A program made the translations under genes and the position numbers. The notes below the pieces were generated by a model. That model was not told where the DNA came from and ran no database searches. It saw nothing but the letters and a program-made list of their open reading frames with translations. A stretch of DNA of 64,000 nucleotides from the NCBI GenBank assembly GCA_019828595.1, contig JAHQRK010000002.1, positions 3,844,001-3,908,000 on the forward strand, in the 5' to 3' direction. The DNA is from Aphanomyces cochlioides (taxonomy: Eukaryota; Oomycota; Saprolegniomycetes; Saprolegniales; Verrucalvaceae). Below, piece after piece: positions 41,551-50,745 of this stretch. Numbering within the stretch: the stretch's first letter is position 1; each line of letters starts with the position of its first letter.

Positions 41551-43302
41551 TTCTCCCCCCGTTGTCGCCCTGGCGGCTTGATTTCTTCGCTTGAGGTCTT
41601 CGAGCAGCTTCTTGAAATGCGAAACATGTTTGATGTCTCGCTCCAAGTCCCACGTAGCTTCGTGTTCAGGCAACCCATGCCACTTAACCAAATATTCTTT
41701 CTTACGATTAAACTGTCTTTGCTTCAGCAGGGCTTCTACGATGTAGAGCTCATTCCCTTCGTCATCGAGAACGATAGGAGTGGCTTTGGGGATCGGTCGG
41801 CCTTGAAATCGCGCGGGGTTTGGAACGTGGTGCTTCAGTCGATCAACGTTAAAGACGTCGTGAAGTCGACTCATGCTCTTGGGCAGTTCAAGCCTCATGG
41901 CATTGGGATTAATTACTTCGATTATCTTAAATGGCCCAATGTAGCGCGGAACAAGCTTTGCCTTTTCCGCCTGGCTAGCTACTTTGGCATGCTTCAACGG
42001 GATGTTTCGTGTAGCTAACAGAACAAAGTCGCCTTCTTTAAAGTTTACATTGGCTCGTCTTCTATCGTAGTACTCCTTTTGTCTTGCTTGAGCCTTCTCT
42101 AGGTTCTCCAAGGCCATCTTGACAAGTTCTTTGCGACGCTCGGCAAAGTTCTTGGCATACTCGTTCAGCGTCTCGATGTCGTTCAACACTGGATTGCGTA
42201 GCTTCCTTCCAGTATCGACTTCGAATGGAGTTAAACCAGTAGACGTCTGTATTAAGCCTTGGTGGGCATACTCTATGGTGCCTAAGTGCTCACTCCAGTC
42301 ATGGCCCAAGTAGGACACTTGACATCTCAACGCGTCTTCGAGTGTTCTGTTCTGTCGCTCGGTTGCTCCATCGCTTTGAGCTCTGCCAGCAGTAGTCATG
42401 AAATGCTTAACTCCCATTATCTTCATTAACTCCTGCCAAAACTGGCTGATGAACTTTGGATCGCGATCGCTGATGATCACAGCAGGTAGGCCATGATTGC
42501 GAACGACTGTGTCGAAGAACTCCTTGGCTGCTTGCGGTGCGGCTACGTTTGACACCGTGGCGCAGTACTTGGGACGCTTTGAAGTCTTGTCAACGCATGT
42601 CATGATCGCATCTTTGCCGTTCGAGACAGGCAAACCGGTGATCCAGTCGACGGACACTGTGTGCCAACACTCATCAGGAGACTTGATGGGAATCATGTGT
42701 CCATTAGCTTTAGCACTACTAGACTTGTATCTTGCACACGTCTCGCATGTGGCGACATAAAGCTTCACGTCGTCTTCTAGACCCTTCCAGTAGTACCATT
42801 GCGCAATGTGAAGCTGCGTTCGACGGGCACCAGGGTGAGCTGCGGTGCTCGTGTCATGACTTTGCGAGATAATCTCGCACTTGAGTTCATCATAGTCGGG
42901 AACGCAGAGTCTCCACACTTGATCCTTAGACTTCACAAAGTAAAGATTGCCCTTCTTTATGTACTTAGAGCTATCGTTGTACTCGTTGCTCTTGGCATAA
43001 GCTCGCTCGAACCGCTTGACTAAGTCGTCGTTCATCTTGACTGTGCTATACGACACTTCTTCCGCATGGTTGATGACTATGTGTTGTGGAACCTCGACTT
43101 CGAGTAGCTTTGACTCCGTCTCCTCCCCCCGAGAAGGCGAGTCAGTCATCAACGCAAGTGTACGCATGTCAATAGATCGCAGAGTCGCGACGCGCTCAGT
43201 CCATGAGTGGATGCCGCGATAGCGGTTGTAGCACGAAGCATCGCAGTGATGAACAGCGCAAGTGTTAACTTGAGCGCTGGACCGAGGTGGTCGAGAGAGC
43301 AT
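41464..43302 (-). CDS. Integrase and chromodomain part of the retrotransposon polyprotein
   Basis: A long frame (about 612 codons), shifted +1 relative to the gag-RT frame with which it overlaps. It holds a zinc-binding HHCC region (HDTSTAAHPGARRTQ...CETCARYK), the DDE integrase core (VSVDWITGLP, VIISDRDPKFISQFW, SDGATERQNRTLEDA), a GPF/Y module (RYIGPFKIIEVI) and a C-terminal chromodomain (YLVKWHGLPEHEATWDLERD). The chromodomain would target integration to modified chromatin (family knowledge). It has no good start of its own; it must be reached from the upstream frame or is a result of a mutation. The stop lies inside the LTR. Confidence 0.85.
   Translation of the reverse strand: MLSRPPRSSAQVNTCAVHHCDASCYNRYRGIHSWTERVATLRSIDMRTLALMTDSPSRGEETESKLLEVEVPQHIVINHAEEVSYSTVKMNDDLVKRFERAYAKSNEYNDSSKYIKKGNLYFVKSKDQVWRLCVPDYDELKCEIISQSHDTSTAAHPGARRTQLHIAQWYYWKGLEDDVKLYVATCETCARYKSSSAKANGHMIPIKSPDECWHTVSVDWITGLPVSNGKDAIMTCVDKTSKRPKYCATVSNVAAPQAAKEFFDTVVRNHGLPAVIISDRDPKFISQFWQELMKIMGVKHFMTTAGRAQSDGATERQNRTLEDALRCQVSYLGHDWSEHLGTIEYAHQGLIQTSTGLTPFEVDTGRKLRNPVLNDIETLNEYAKNFAERRKELVKMALENLEKAQARQKEYYDRRRANVNFKEGDFVLLATRNIPLKHAKVASQAEKAKLVPRYIGPFKIIEVINPNAMRLELPKSMSRLHDVFNVDRLKHHVPNPARFQGRPIPKATPIVLDDEGNELYIVEALLKQRQFNRKKEYLVKWHGLPEHEATWDLERDIKHVSHFKKLLEDLKRRNQAARATTGGECNKVMVNNCRLARRVSSQACPTLTTPSD
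41551..41560 (-). other. Polypurine tract of the retrotransposon
   Basis: GGGGGGAGAA on the minus strand directly abuts the TG start of the 3' LTR, the expected plus-strand primer site. Confidence 0.8.
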
Positions 43303-46270
43303 CAGCTACAACGTTCATCTTGCCTGGTCGATGATGTAGTGTGAAATCAAAACTTCCAAAGAAGTCAAGCCATCGTGTTAGCTTAGCGGTTAAGACTGGA
43401 GTCTTCAGAAACCACTGACATGTCGAGTTGTCGGTGAAGACATCAAAATGCGAACCGTAGACATAAGGTCTCCATTTGGTTAACGCTAACTTGATCGCAT
43501 ACAACTCCTTCTCGTGTGATGGCCAATTTCGCTCGGTATCGCCCAATTTCTTTGACAAGAACGCGACTGGGCGGTCGTTGCCATCATCGTCTTGCTGGGA
43601 AAGTACTGCTCCGCAGCAATAGCCTGAAGCGTCGGTCGTGATCATGAAGGGCTTGTCGAAGTTTGGTAGTTGAAGAACTGGAGCTTGCTGTAGGGCTGCT
43701 TTGATGGTCAGGAAGGCTTTCTCCTGGCGATCACTCCAAGTCCAGGGAACACTGTCTTTCGCTAGATCGCTCATAGGCAACACAAGATTGGCATAGTTAG
43801 CTATGAATTTACGATAGTAACCAGCCATCCCGAGAAAACTCAACAGCTCCTTGCGATTAGTGGGAGATGACCACTTCTCGATCGCTCGAACTTTGTTGCT
43901 GTCGACTTGCAAGCCTTCAGCAGAGATCGTGTGACCCAAAAAGTCGACTTTGGGTACCGCAAACGCGCATTTCTCCATCCTTGCATATAGCTTCTCCTTG
44001 CGTAACACTTCGAGAACACAACGCAAATGGTTGACATGTTCATTAAGATGCTTAGAGTGCACGCAGATGTCATCTAAGTAGACGACTACAAAGGGGAACT
44101 TGTCGAAAAGAGATCGCATAAGTCTTGACCAGATGCCTGGCATGCCTGCCAGTCCCATCGGCGCAGCACACCACTGCAAAATCTCCTTGTGCGTTCGGAA
44201 GGCAGTGTACTTTCGAGCATGGGGCTCGACCAGCATTTGGTGGTATCCTGACGCAAGATCGATCTTCGTGAACACTGTACAACCATGCATGTTGTTGAAC
44301 AGGTCTTCAATGTTGGGCAGCGGAATCTTGGGGATTTCCGTCTGTGAGTTGACATGGCGGTAGTCAAGCACCCAGCGTATAGGCGTGTTGGGCGTCGCAG
44401 TCTTTAGCCACACTTGTCGCGAAGGTAGCTTGTCGTTCTCGTCCTTCTTGGGTACGCCAAAGATATTGGAAACCCAGTCGCTCGTTGACAATTCAACCCA
44501 ACCTTTCTTTTTCAAGTTATCTACGAACTTGTCTAACGCCGCTTGCTCAACCTTAGCTAGACGGAAGGGAGCTCGGTTCTGTGGCTTCGCATCGGGCTTC
44601 AACTGCAGATCGAACTGCACAGCACGCTTGGGAGGCAACTTATCAGGCAGCTCGGCAGGAAACACATCCTTGAACTCTTCCAGCAGTTCAACAATCTCTG
44701 GAGGCTTAGGCAGAGGCTGAGGATCGAAATGACAAAGCTTTATTATCCATCCAGGCACGCTAGTCGAGACGGTATTGACTTCTACTTCATCGTCTATCGA
44801 CTCAATTTCATGCTTGCGCCAATTGATGACTGGATTGAACTTCCTGAACCACGGTTGGCCCAGTATCACATCAAACGCCTTGTCTTTGAGATCCCATTCG
44901 GTCATCACTGTGTCCTTGAACGTGAAGAAGTCAACGTGGATCGTTTCCTTCACTTCTTTCGTCTGCGTCTCCTGCGAGAGCACGCCATCATAGCCCGCAA
45001 TTCGCACGTTCTTCACTCTCATGACGTTCTTGCCGAGTCCGAGTCGGCACAACGAGTTGGTCGCTCCTGAGTCAATGAGCACCTTCACAACTTTGCCGTT
45101 CATTACGCCAGACTTAATCATCAACGCTTCGTTCTTCATATCCCGCGACCTCGCTGTCGCATGCGCCACTTGTCTTGCTTCGACTTCAGGCGCTATCGCA
45201 CTTGCATCCGCGTCAACCTCATCAACACAACCAAAGGTGATGTATTCAATGTCCTCTGGACTTAACTCTTCTCGCACTTCGACATTGTTCTGTCGGCTCG
45301 GGGGCGGTTGCCCTGACACTCGTCGCTTTGGCTTTCGGCACTCTGACGCAATGTGCCCGATCTTCTGGCAGTTGTAGCAGCGAAGCTTGCTGCGGTCCTT
45401 CTTGTGTTCACGCCTCACATGGAGGTTGTCGACCTCCATGTCGTCAGGCTCACGCTGTTCGCTTCGTGGAGGTGGTCTCTCCTCATGACGCTCGCGATCT
45501 CGATCAAATCTCTCGGCTCGAAATGGTCTTTCCGACTTGCCCACTATGCCCAGTGACACTGCATGCGCACGCTCATACTCCAACGCCGCCTTGATGGCAG
45601 ACGACAACGTTTGACACTGTCTGTACTTGACCTCTTTGCGCGTCTTCAGTCGCAAGCCGCGCGTGAAGAAGGTCACCTTGTCCAACTCAGACATGTCACG
45701 CACTTCAGTACAAATACGACGGAACTTCTCGATGTATTCAAGTAGATCCTTACAGTTCTTCTGCTGGAGTGAAAACAACTTGTCGCGCAGGCGCTCTTGC
45801 AGGTCGTCAGGCTCGAACTCCTTGCGTAGGGCTTTCTCGAAGTCAACGAGGGTATTAAGGCCACTACCCCCTTTATGTGACGCCAACTCTTGGTACCATG
45901 CCGCCGCTTGGCCTTTGAGATTGGTGACCACCATGGCCAGACACCTCGCTTCGACTTCCTTGTCTTCCACATAGTTCAAGTTCTTCGCCTTGAAAAAGGT
46001 CTCAACACGGTGAATGTAAAGACCAATACTTTCATTAATGCGCCCGTGGTAACTAGGCATAGACAGTCCTTCTACTCGCCGCTCTGTGTCGCGTTGCACC
46101 GGAGGAGGTGCCGCTTGTGCTTGCTCTTGCTGCTTAAGCAAGCGTTCTTGAAGTACTTGCTGATTCTCAACAAGTCGTGCTTGGGTTTGGGTTTGTGTCT
46201 TCAGCAGCTGATTGATTTGCTGCTGCTGCTGTTCCATCGTCGCAAATAACCTCATAAAGAACTCTTCCAT
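43265..46270 (-). CDS. Gag-protease-reverse transcriptase-RNase H of the retrotransposon
   Basis: One frame of 1,001 codons (ATG 46270, MEEFFMRLFATMEQQQQQ). Gag: a Gln-rich start, then GLYIHRVETFFKAKNLNYVE and WYQELASHKGGSGLNTLVDF of the retrotransposon capsid fold, and a CCHC knuckle CYNCQKIGHIASEC. Protease: VLIDSGATNSLC (active-site DSG). RT: IRWVLDYRHVNSQTE, TKIDLASGYHQ, and VVYLDDICVHS (YLDD rather than the common Y[IV]DD). RNase H: MITTDASGYCCGAVLS, KELYAI and FTDNSTC. The frame stops just after NVVADALS, the usual link to integrase, where it shifts +1. All catalytic residues seen are intact. Confidence 0.9.
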   Translation of the reverse strand: MEEFFMRLFATMEQQQQQINQLLKTQTQTQARLVENQQVLQERLLKQQEQAQAAPPPVQRDTERRVEGLSMPSYHGRINESIGLYIHRVETFFKAKNLNYVEDKEVEARCLAMVVTNLKGQAAAWYQELASHKGGSGLNTLVDFEKALRKEFEPDDLQERLRDKLFSLQQKNCKDLLEYIEKFRRICTEVRDMSELDKVTFFTRGLRLKTRKEVKYRQCQTLSSAIKAALEYERAHAVSLGIVGKSERPFRAERFDRDRERHEERPPPRSEQREPDDMEVDNLHVRREHKKDRSKLRCYNCQKIGHIASECRKPKRRVSGQPPPSRQNNVEVREELSPEDIEYITFGCVDEVDADASAIAPEVEARQVAHATARSRDMKNEALMIKSGVMNGKVVKVLIDSGATNSLCRLGLGKNVMRVKNVRIAGYDGVLSQETQTKEVKETIHVDFFTFKDTVMTEWDLKDKAFDVILGQPWFRKFNPVINWRKHEIESIDDEVEVNTVSTSVPGWIIKLCHFDPQPLPKPPEIVELLEEFKDVFPAELPDKLPPKRAVQFDLQLKPDAKPQNRAPFRLAKVEQAALDKFVDNLKKKGWVELSTSDWVSNIFGVPKKDENDKLPSRQVWLKTATPNTPIRWVLDYRHVNSQTEIPKIPLPNIEDLFNNMHGCTVFTKIDLASGYHQMLVEPHARKYTAFRTHKEILQWCAAPMGLAGMPGIWSRLMRSLFDKFPFVVVYLDDICVHSKHLNEHVNHLRCVLEVLRKEKLYARMEKCAFAVPKVDFLGHTISAEGLQVDSNKVRAIEKWSSPTNRKELLSFLGMAGYYRKFIANYANLVLPMSDLAKDSVPWTWSDRQEKAFLTIKAALQQAPVLQLPNFDKPFMITTDASGYCCGAVLSQQDDDGNDRPVAFLSKKLGDTERNWPSHEKELYAIKLALTKWRPYVYGSHFDVFTDNSTCQWFLKTPVLTAKLTRWLDFFGSFDFTLHHRPGKMNVVADALSTTSVQRSS

Positions 46271-46430
46271 GTTTTCTTATTATCTTCCTTTTTTCTGGTC
46301 TTGACTTCTTAATTTGTTCTTGAAATGTTTCTTAAATGCTTCTCTTTTGATCTTTTTTGTCTTCTTTTTTCTTCTTTTTATTTCTTTTTTTTGTCTTGAA
46401 AATGTCTTTTTTTGTATGGAAAAGAGTTCT
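46271..46430 (-). other. Purine-rich leader between the pre-gag frame and gag
   Basis: 160 bp that are almost all A and G on the coding strand (runs of AAAAAAGAAGAAAA type), lying between the stop of the small pre-gag frame and the gag ATG. Such A/G-rich leaders can allow internal initiation or reinitiation (inference). Confidence 0.5.
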
Positions 46431-46838
46431 TTACAGGTTAGCTAAGTACTCGGACGCTTCTGATTGGACGTCGGTCTTTGGCTTTTTTTCCTTGGGTTTA
46501 GGTTTGTAGTCGAGGAGGGCGTCGATTTCTTCGCCAATTAGTTCGCTCAAAAATTTTAAGTGAGTTTGAACGTCGACTAATTTGTCCGAAATGTACTTGG
46601 CGCGATTCGAGTACTTTCGCGGTTCTTCGAGACAACGGGTCAACCCGTTGGCGACGCGGACGAGGTTGGAGATCTTGTTGTCGAGGCTTGATCGGATTTC
46701 GTCGAGGTCCTTGATTTGATCCGCCTCCAAATAATGAATTTTACTAAAACTCGCTTTAAACCTACTCTTTTCTACTCTACTCTTGTCGCCTTGGTCGCTC
46801 GCCTTGCGCTTCTTGTTCGCCTTGGTCGCTGTCTTCAT
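46431..46838 (-). CDS. Extra reading frame ahead of gag in the retrotransposon
   Basis: ATG 46838 (MKTATKANKKRKASDQGDKS) opens 135 codons ending EASEYLANL at 46431. The N-terminal 35 residues are strongly basic with a KKRK nuclear-signal-like run. The middle (ADQIKDLDEIRSSLDNKISN and TRCLEEPRKYSNRAKY) is helical, and the tail is KPKPKEKKPKTD. It is not in the gag frame and is separated from gag by the purine-rich leader. It resembles no Ty3/gypsy protein I know; some elements carry accessory frames, but usually after pol. The frame upstream of the ATG opens only with GTG. Confidence 0.55.
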   Translation of the reverse strand: MKTATKANKKRKASDQGDKSRVEKSRFKASFSKIHYLEADQIKDLDEIRSSLDNKISNLVRVANGLTRCLEEPRKYSNRAKYISDKLVDVQTHLKFLSELIGEEIDALLDYKPKPKEKKPKTDVQSEASEYLANL

Positions 46839-47078
46839 ACACGACACGGTCTTTCGCTTGCACCAGATGTAAGAGCCCAAGACTCGAGACTCCACCTAAG
46901 CAGGCTCTAGGATGCCCACAGCGCGGGGGAATGCAGCGTACAGGCTCGAACGCTAGTGTTCGCGTAGATCTAACACTGGTCGCCTGGACAGTCAAAGATG
47001 AGCCGTCGCATGAACCAGATAAGATAACCCCTTCAACCCTCGAGCTATGCCTCCGGGTCAAGAGTCCTTGGTGTCGTG

Positions 47079-47096
47079 AACCAAGAAGTGCTACCA
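47079..47096 (-). other. Putative primer-binding site
   Basis: Two bases inside the 5' LTR, TGGTAGCACTTCTTGGTT on the minus strand begins with the TGG complementary to a tRNA 3' CCA. The tRNA cannot be named from memory. Confidence 0.4.
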
Positions 47097-47098
47097 AC

Positions 47099-47366
47099 TG
47101 TAGGGTAGTTGGTAAGGTCAGAGGAAGATGAGAAGTGAGTTAGATTAGCCAGCTTAGAGTTAAATCTATAAACTAAACAATACGGTATAGTTTTCGGTAT
47201 ACACTCGGCACGGCTACGGAATAATCTTCTGAGGGCCGTACACTCCCTGAGAACACACGTGCCTCTGGCCAATCTCAACTTAGTCAGACGGTGTCGTCAG
47301 CGTTGGACACGCTTGACTCGACACCCGTCTTGCCAGGCGACAACTATTAACCATTACTTTATTACA
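47099..47366. repeat. LTR (5' LTR relative to element)
   Basis: 268 bp, one mismatch seen against 41283-41550. Confidence 0.9.
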
Positions 47367-47545
47367 CGAAAGGTACAGGCAAGTACGGCAGAGGGGTGGC
47401 ATGCTCCAGTGGATCCACGATGGTCGCCTTGATGAAATCAATTGCATTCCTTGGGTGGCGGAATTCAACATGGGTCAGCACATTCTTGTCGCTGAAATAA
47501 GAGAAGAACCAAGTGCCGTTCAAATCGGACAACAGACTCATTCAA
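47367..47545 (-). pseudogene. CRN C-terminal fragment next to the retrotransposon
   Basis: Matches the CRN C-terminal region at about 39570-39750 in sequence and orientation (LNGTWFFSYFSDKNVLTHVE, then RHPRNAIDFIKATIVD), with differences in the following residues, so it is a separate paralogue. Only about 60 codons remain; the LTR cuts it on one side. Confidence 0.65.
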
Positions 47546-48187
47546 GAAAGTGGGGGTTGATGATTTTTAACCTGGCGAATTGATGACCATGCCGCAGAAA
47601 TAAACTACAAGCTGACCAACGCGTAGACCTCATGACGAATGCCGCAGCAAGGCACGTTCAGCTAGCCCAATGGCTGGGATATGAATCAATCGCGATTCGA
47701 GTAAACACCTTTGTCAAGTAACTCAATAACAAAAAACATTCATTACACCAGGGATCGATTTCGAAGGTCCCTCAATGGCCTTCGCCGATGTCGTTCCCTG
47801 TATTGTCGAGATTGCGATTTCGTGGAAGCTTTCCGTGCCATCTGACAGGTTCAATGGGCGTAGCGTTCATATAACTTCATTCAAAGCAACTAAGCCTCAA
47901 GCCCAGCAAGTATTTCAAAAGTGAACGGGGGATACATCTGTCATCTCTCAAGCAAAAAGATCAATCCAAAATCAATGAACCCCTAAACCCTTAAACCCTT
48001 TCCTCATAAACCCTTAATAGGTCAAGGGTCTATGATGAAAGGGTTTAAGGGTTTGCAGTGCAAACCTGTTGAAGCTCATTTGCATGGAGGTCGAGGTCCA
48101 AGCCGCGCGTCGTCATGAATATCATTCGTCTGACGTATTGATCTCGCCAGAGATGCTAGTTGTTGGTACATCATCTGGCCAATCTTT
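47546..48187. other. Intergenic region with telomere-like hairpin
   Basis: 642 bp between the CRN fragment and the AAA ATPase gene. Aside from the hairpin at 47985-48054 no coding or repeat structure is clear. Confidence 0.5.
47985..48054. repeat. 70-bp hairpin built of CCCTAAA/TTTAGGG-like repeats
   Basis: The 17-bp arm AAACCCTTAAACCCTTT (47985-48001) is exactly inverted at 48038-48054. Inside, CATAAACCCTT (48005-48015) pairs with AAGGGTCTATG (48024-48034) with one mismatch, leaving an 8-nt loop and a 3+3 internal loop: a 28-bp stem overall. It ends 133 bp before the ATG at 48188. Confidence 0.75.
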
Positions 48188-50581
48188 ATGGATTTAACAC
48201 TCTCGCTAGCATCGATTCTCCCTGGAAGCTACGTTGCATTGGCGTCTGACACACAAGTATGGCTTCGACGGACAATGATCGATCCAGAGTTGCCGACGCA
48301 TATTGTCTCTGGAAGACTTCATCTACAGAAGTCACCGCAAGACACTCGTTTAATGTTGTACCCGTTGGCGAACCGCTATATTCCCACAGTCGAGTATATC
48401 CACTTGGAATTGTTTGAATCGTCTGCATCTCGATACGGCGACCAAAAGATTCCTCCTCAACCATCCATCTCGATGCTTGTCGGCGCAATTATTCAAGATG
48501 GCATGTTGTGGCATTGTGTTTGGTATGGAGTGGATTATGGCGTCTGGCGCTGTCGTCTTGGGTCCATGCCAGATGTCCGTTCAATGTTTCAGCAAATCCC
48601 CACCACAATCCAAAACCAACTCGGCCGATTCGGTGTCATCAGCTCCACGACTCGCTTGACTGTTTCCCATGACCGCAGCTGTACATTTCGTATCGAGACA
48701 CCAGCATTCACAACATCGTTTGTGCCAAACCGGACATCACAAACTCTCAACGAGATGGCGTCGATTCATTTGATGGCTTCTAGCAACGAAGCCCCAGTTT
48801 CGTCGTCTACCAAGACTGGAATATGCAGCATCCTCATTTATGGGCCAGTCAGCTCTGGGAAATCCGCTCTCGTTCAAGACTTAGCCAGACGGAACCAAGC
48901 CACGCTGCTCAGAATGGATGCGTCTATTATCAGCCTACAGACTGGTGCTCCACTCGAACAGCATTTCCTAGATTGTTTTTCAGCAGCTTTGCACATGCAG
49001 CCAGCAGTCATTTCCATCGATAACATCGAGCTTTTATTCCCCAAGTCGCTTCAAGGTCCAGGTAGTGATCGCCTCAGTGATTTCTGCAGCGCCATGATTG
49101 CTCTACGTACAATTAACTTCATGGTTGTCCACGCTCATTGATTTTGGTAGGCAACGAGGCGCAGCAAGCTCGTGTTGTCGTCGTAGGCACGGTTGTTGAA
49201 ATGGATCATTTGCATCCAAAGGTTCGACTATGTTTTACAGACGAACTTGCAATGGAGGTATAATAATCCGATTCGATGTAGATCTCTGACAGACAATTAC
49301 GTAGACAACTGCATTGCCATTTCGACGGGAGCTCTTGATGTCGCTCTTTCCTTCATCCAAAGAAAACAGCTCGCCAAGTAAACAAGCAATCGACGCTCTT
49401 CTAGTTCAAAGCTGTCAACTACCTGGAGACATCACCTCCATCATTCGCCAGGCTGTGACATCCCTTGTCGTGGAAGACGGCAAGGGCAGTTCACCTACCA
49501 TGTCCCTCGAGAATGTCGTTGCAGCCGCTACGAGCTCAGCACGACAATCAAAGCGATCGTCTGTTGTGACAACGCCGTCCGTGACTTGGAACGATATTGG
49601 CGGCGCGGAAGAGCTCAAGCAATATTTAAAGGAAATGGTTGTGTGGCCATTCGAAAAGCCAGACGTCTTGGCTCGGATGGGGATTTCACCACCCGTTGGC
49701 CTGCTTCTCCATGGTCCACCAGGTACTTCGTGAATATGTTGCTGGAAGAAGAGCTCTAATCATGTTAGGCACGGGAAAAACCATGCTTGCCAAAGCCGCT
49801 GCGAATGCTACCATGTGCAATTTCATGAATGTGACAGCAAGTGATTTAATGTCGTCTGAATTTGGCGAGAGTGAAAAGGCTGTTACGCAAATGTTTCAAA
49901 CTGCAAAGGCCATGAGGTATCAAAATGTCCTCTCGTTTTGCTTGACACAAGTTGACAAATCTAGTCCTTGCATTGTTTTTCTTGACGAATTTCAATCCTT
50001 GTTTGCTACACGATCGTCGTCTTCAATCGGATCGAGAATGGCATCCCAGTTGCTTCAAGAAATTGATGCTCTCAAAACCTTGTCGTCGTCCGAACAATAT
50101 GTATTTATCCTCGCCGCGACAAATTGTCTAGATGCAATTGATCCTGCATTTCTTCAGCCAGGCATGCAGATTTACTCGTGAATCTTGTTGACTTGTTTCT
50201 TGTAGGTCGATTTGAACATATTTTGTACGTTGGTTATCCTGATGCTGCTGGTCGATTGAAAATATTGGTACTCAAATATCGGCATGGACAAATGTGTTGA
50301 CCGTCATTATTCCATTTAGAAATTGATGCAAAGCCAAATGCCATGGGACTCAGATGTTGACTTGGAAGATTTGGTGCAAGACATGGAAGGCTTGAGTTCT
50401 GCGGAAATCGTATCTGTCATCCGCATCGCCGCTTTGATCTCACTGGAACGCAATGAGGTGAAACCCATGTACCACCGATTCAATCTCAATCATATTTTGA
50501 AAATAGACCAAGATATCCATGGATGATTTGCGACAAGCATTGATTCAAACTCTTGAGCGATATCATGTAGCCAAGAATTAA
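48188..50581 (+). CDS. Two-domain AAA ATPase (Cdc48/Afg2/Pex class)
   Basis: ATG 48188 (MDLTLSLASILPGSYVALAS). An N-domain of ~210 residues precedes D1: ILIYGPVSSGKSALVQDLAR (Walker A GPVSSGKS) and AVISIDNIELLFP, where Walker B has DN instead of DE. After short introns D2 follows: VTWNDIGGAEELKQYLKEMV, LLLHGPPG/TGKTMLAKAAA (Walker A split by a ~50-nt intron near 49724-49769), SPCIVFLDEFQSLFATRS (intact Walker B) and FILAATNCLDAIDPAFLQPG then RFEH with the arginine-finger region. The last exon reads KISMDDLRQALIQTLERYH, TAA 50579-50581. A weak D1 and strong D2 is the pattern of Pex1/Pex6- and Spata5-like remodellers; I cannot choose between them. Confidence 0.75.
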
Positions 50582-50745
50582 TTATCAAACCAGGCGCAAG
50601 AGATTTCAACGTAACACTTTTTTACCTCGTTATCTTTGACAATATTGGCCTTGAATTTCTCGACCTAAACTGGTTTTTCCTGATGACTCGCACTATTGTA
50701 ATGATTGCTTTGAGGTTGTTTGAAGGTTGAGCTGCCAATTGAAAC

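Larger units (their letters stand above)
41283..47366 (-). mobile_element. Ty3/gypsy chromovirus LTR retrotransposon
   Basis: A 6,084-bp element transcribed on the minus strand. Two 268-bp LTRs (TG...CA ends) bound it and differ at one visible position (acaattatt versus acaactatt near their 3' ends), so insertion is recent. Order on its own strand: 5' LTR (47099-47366), primer-binding region, an extra small frame, a purine-rich leader, gag-protease-RT-RNase H (46270-43265), integrase with chromodomain (43302-41464), polypurine tract (41551-41560), 3' LTR. The RT, RNase H, IN, chromodomain order is that of chromoviruses. The five bases on each side (cgatg, cgaaa) do not match as a target duplication. 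Confidence 0.9.
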
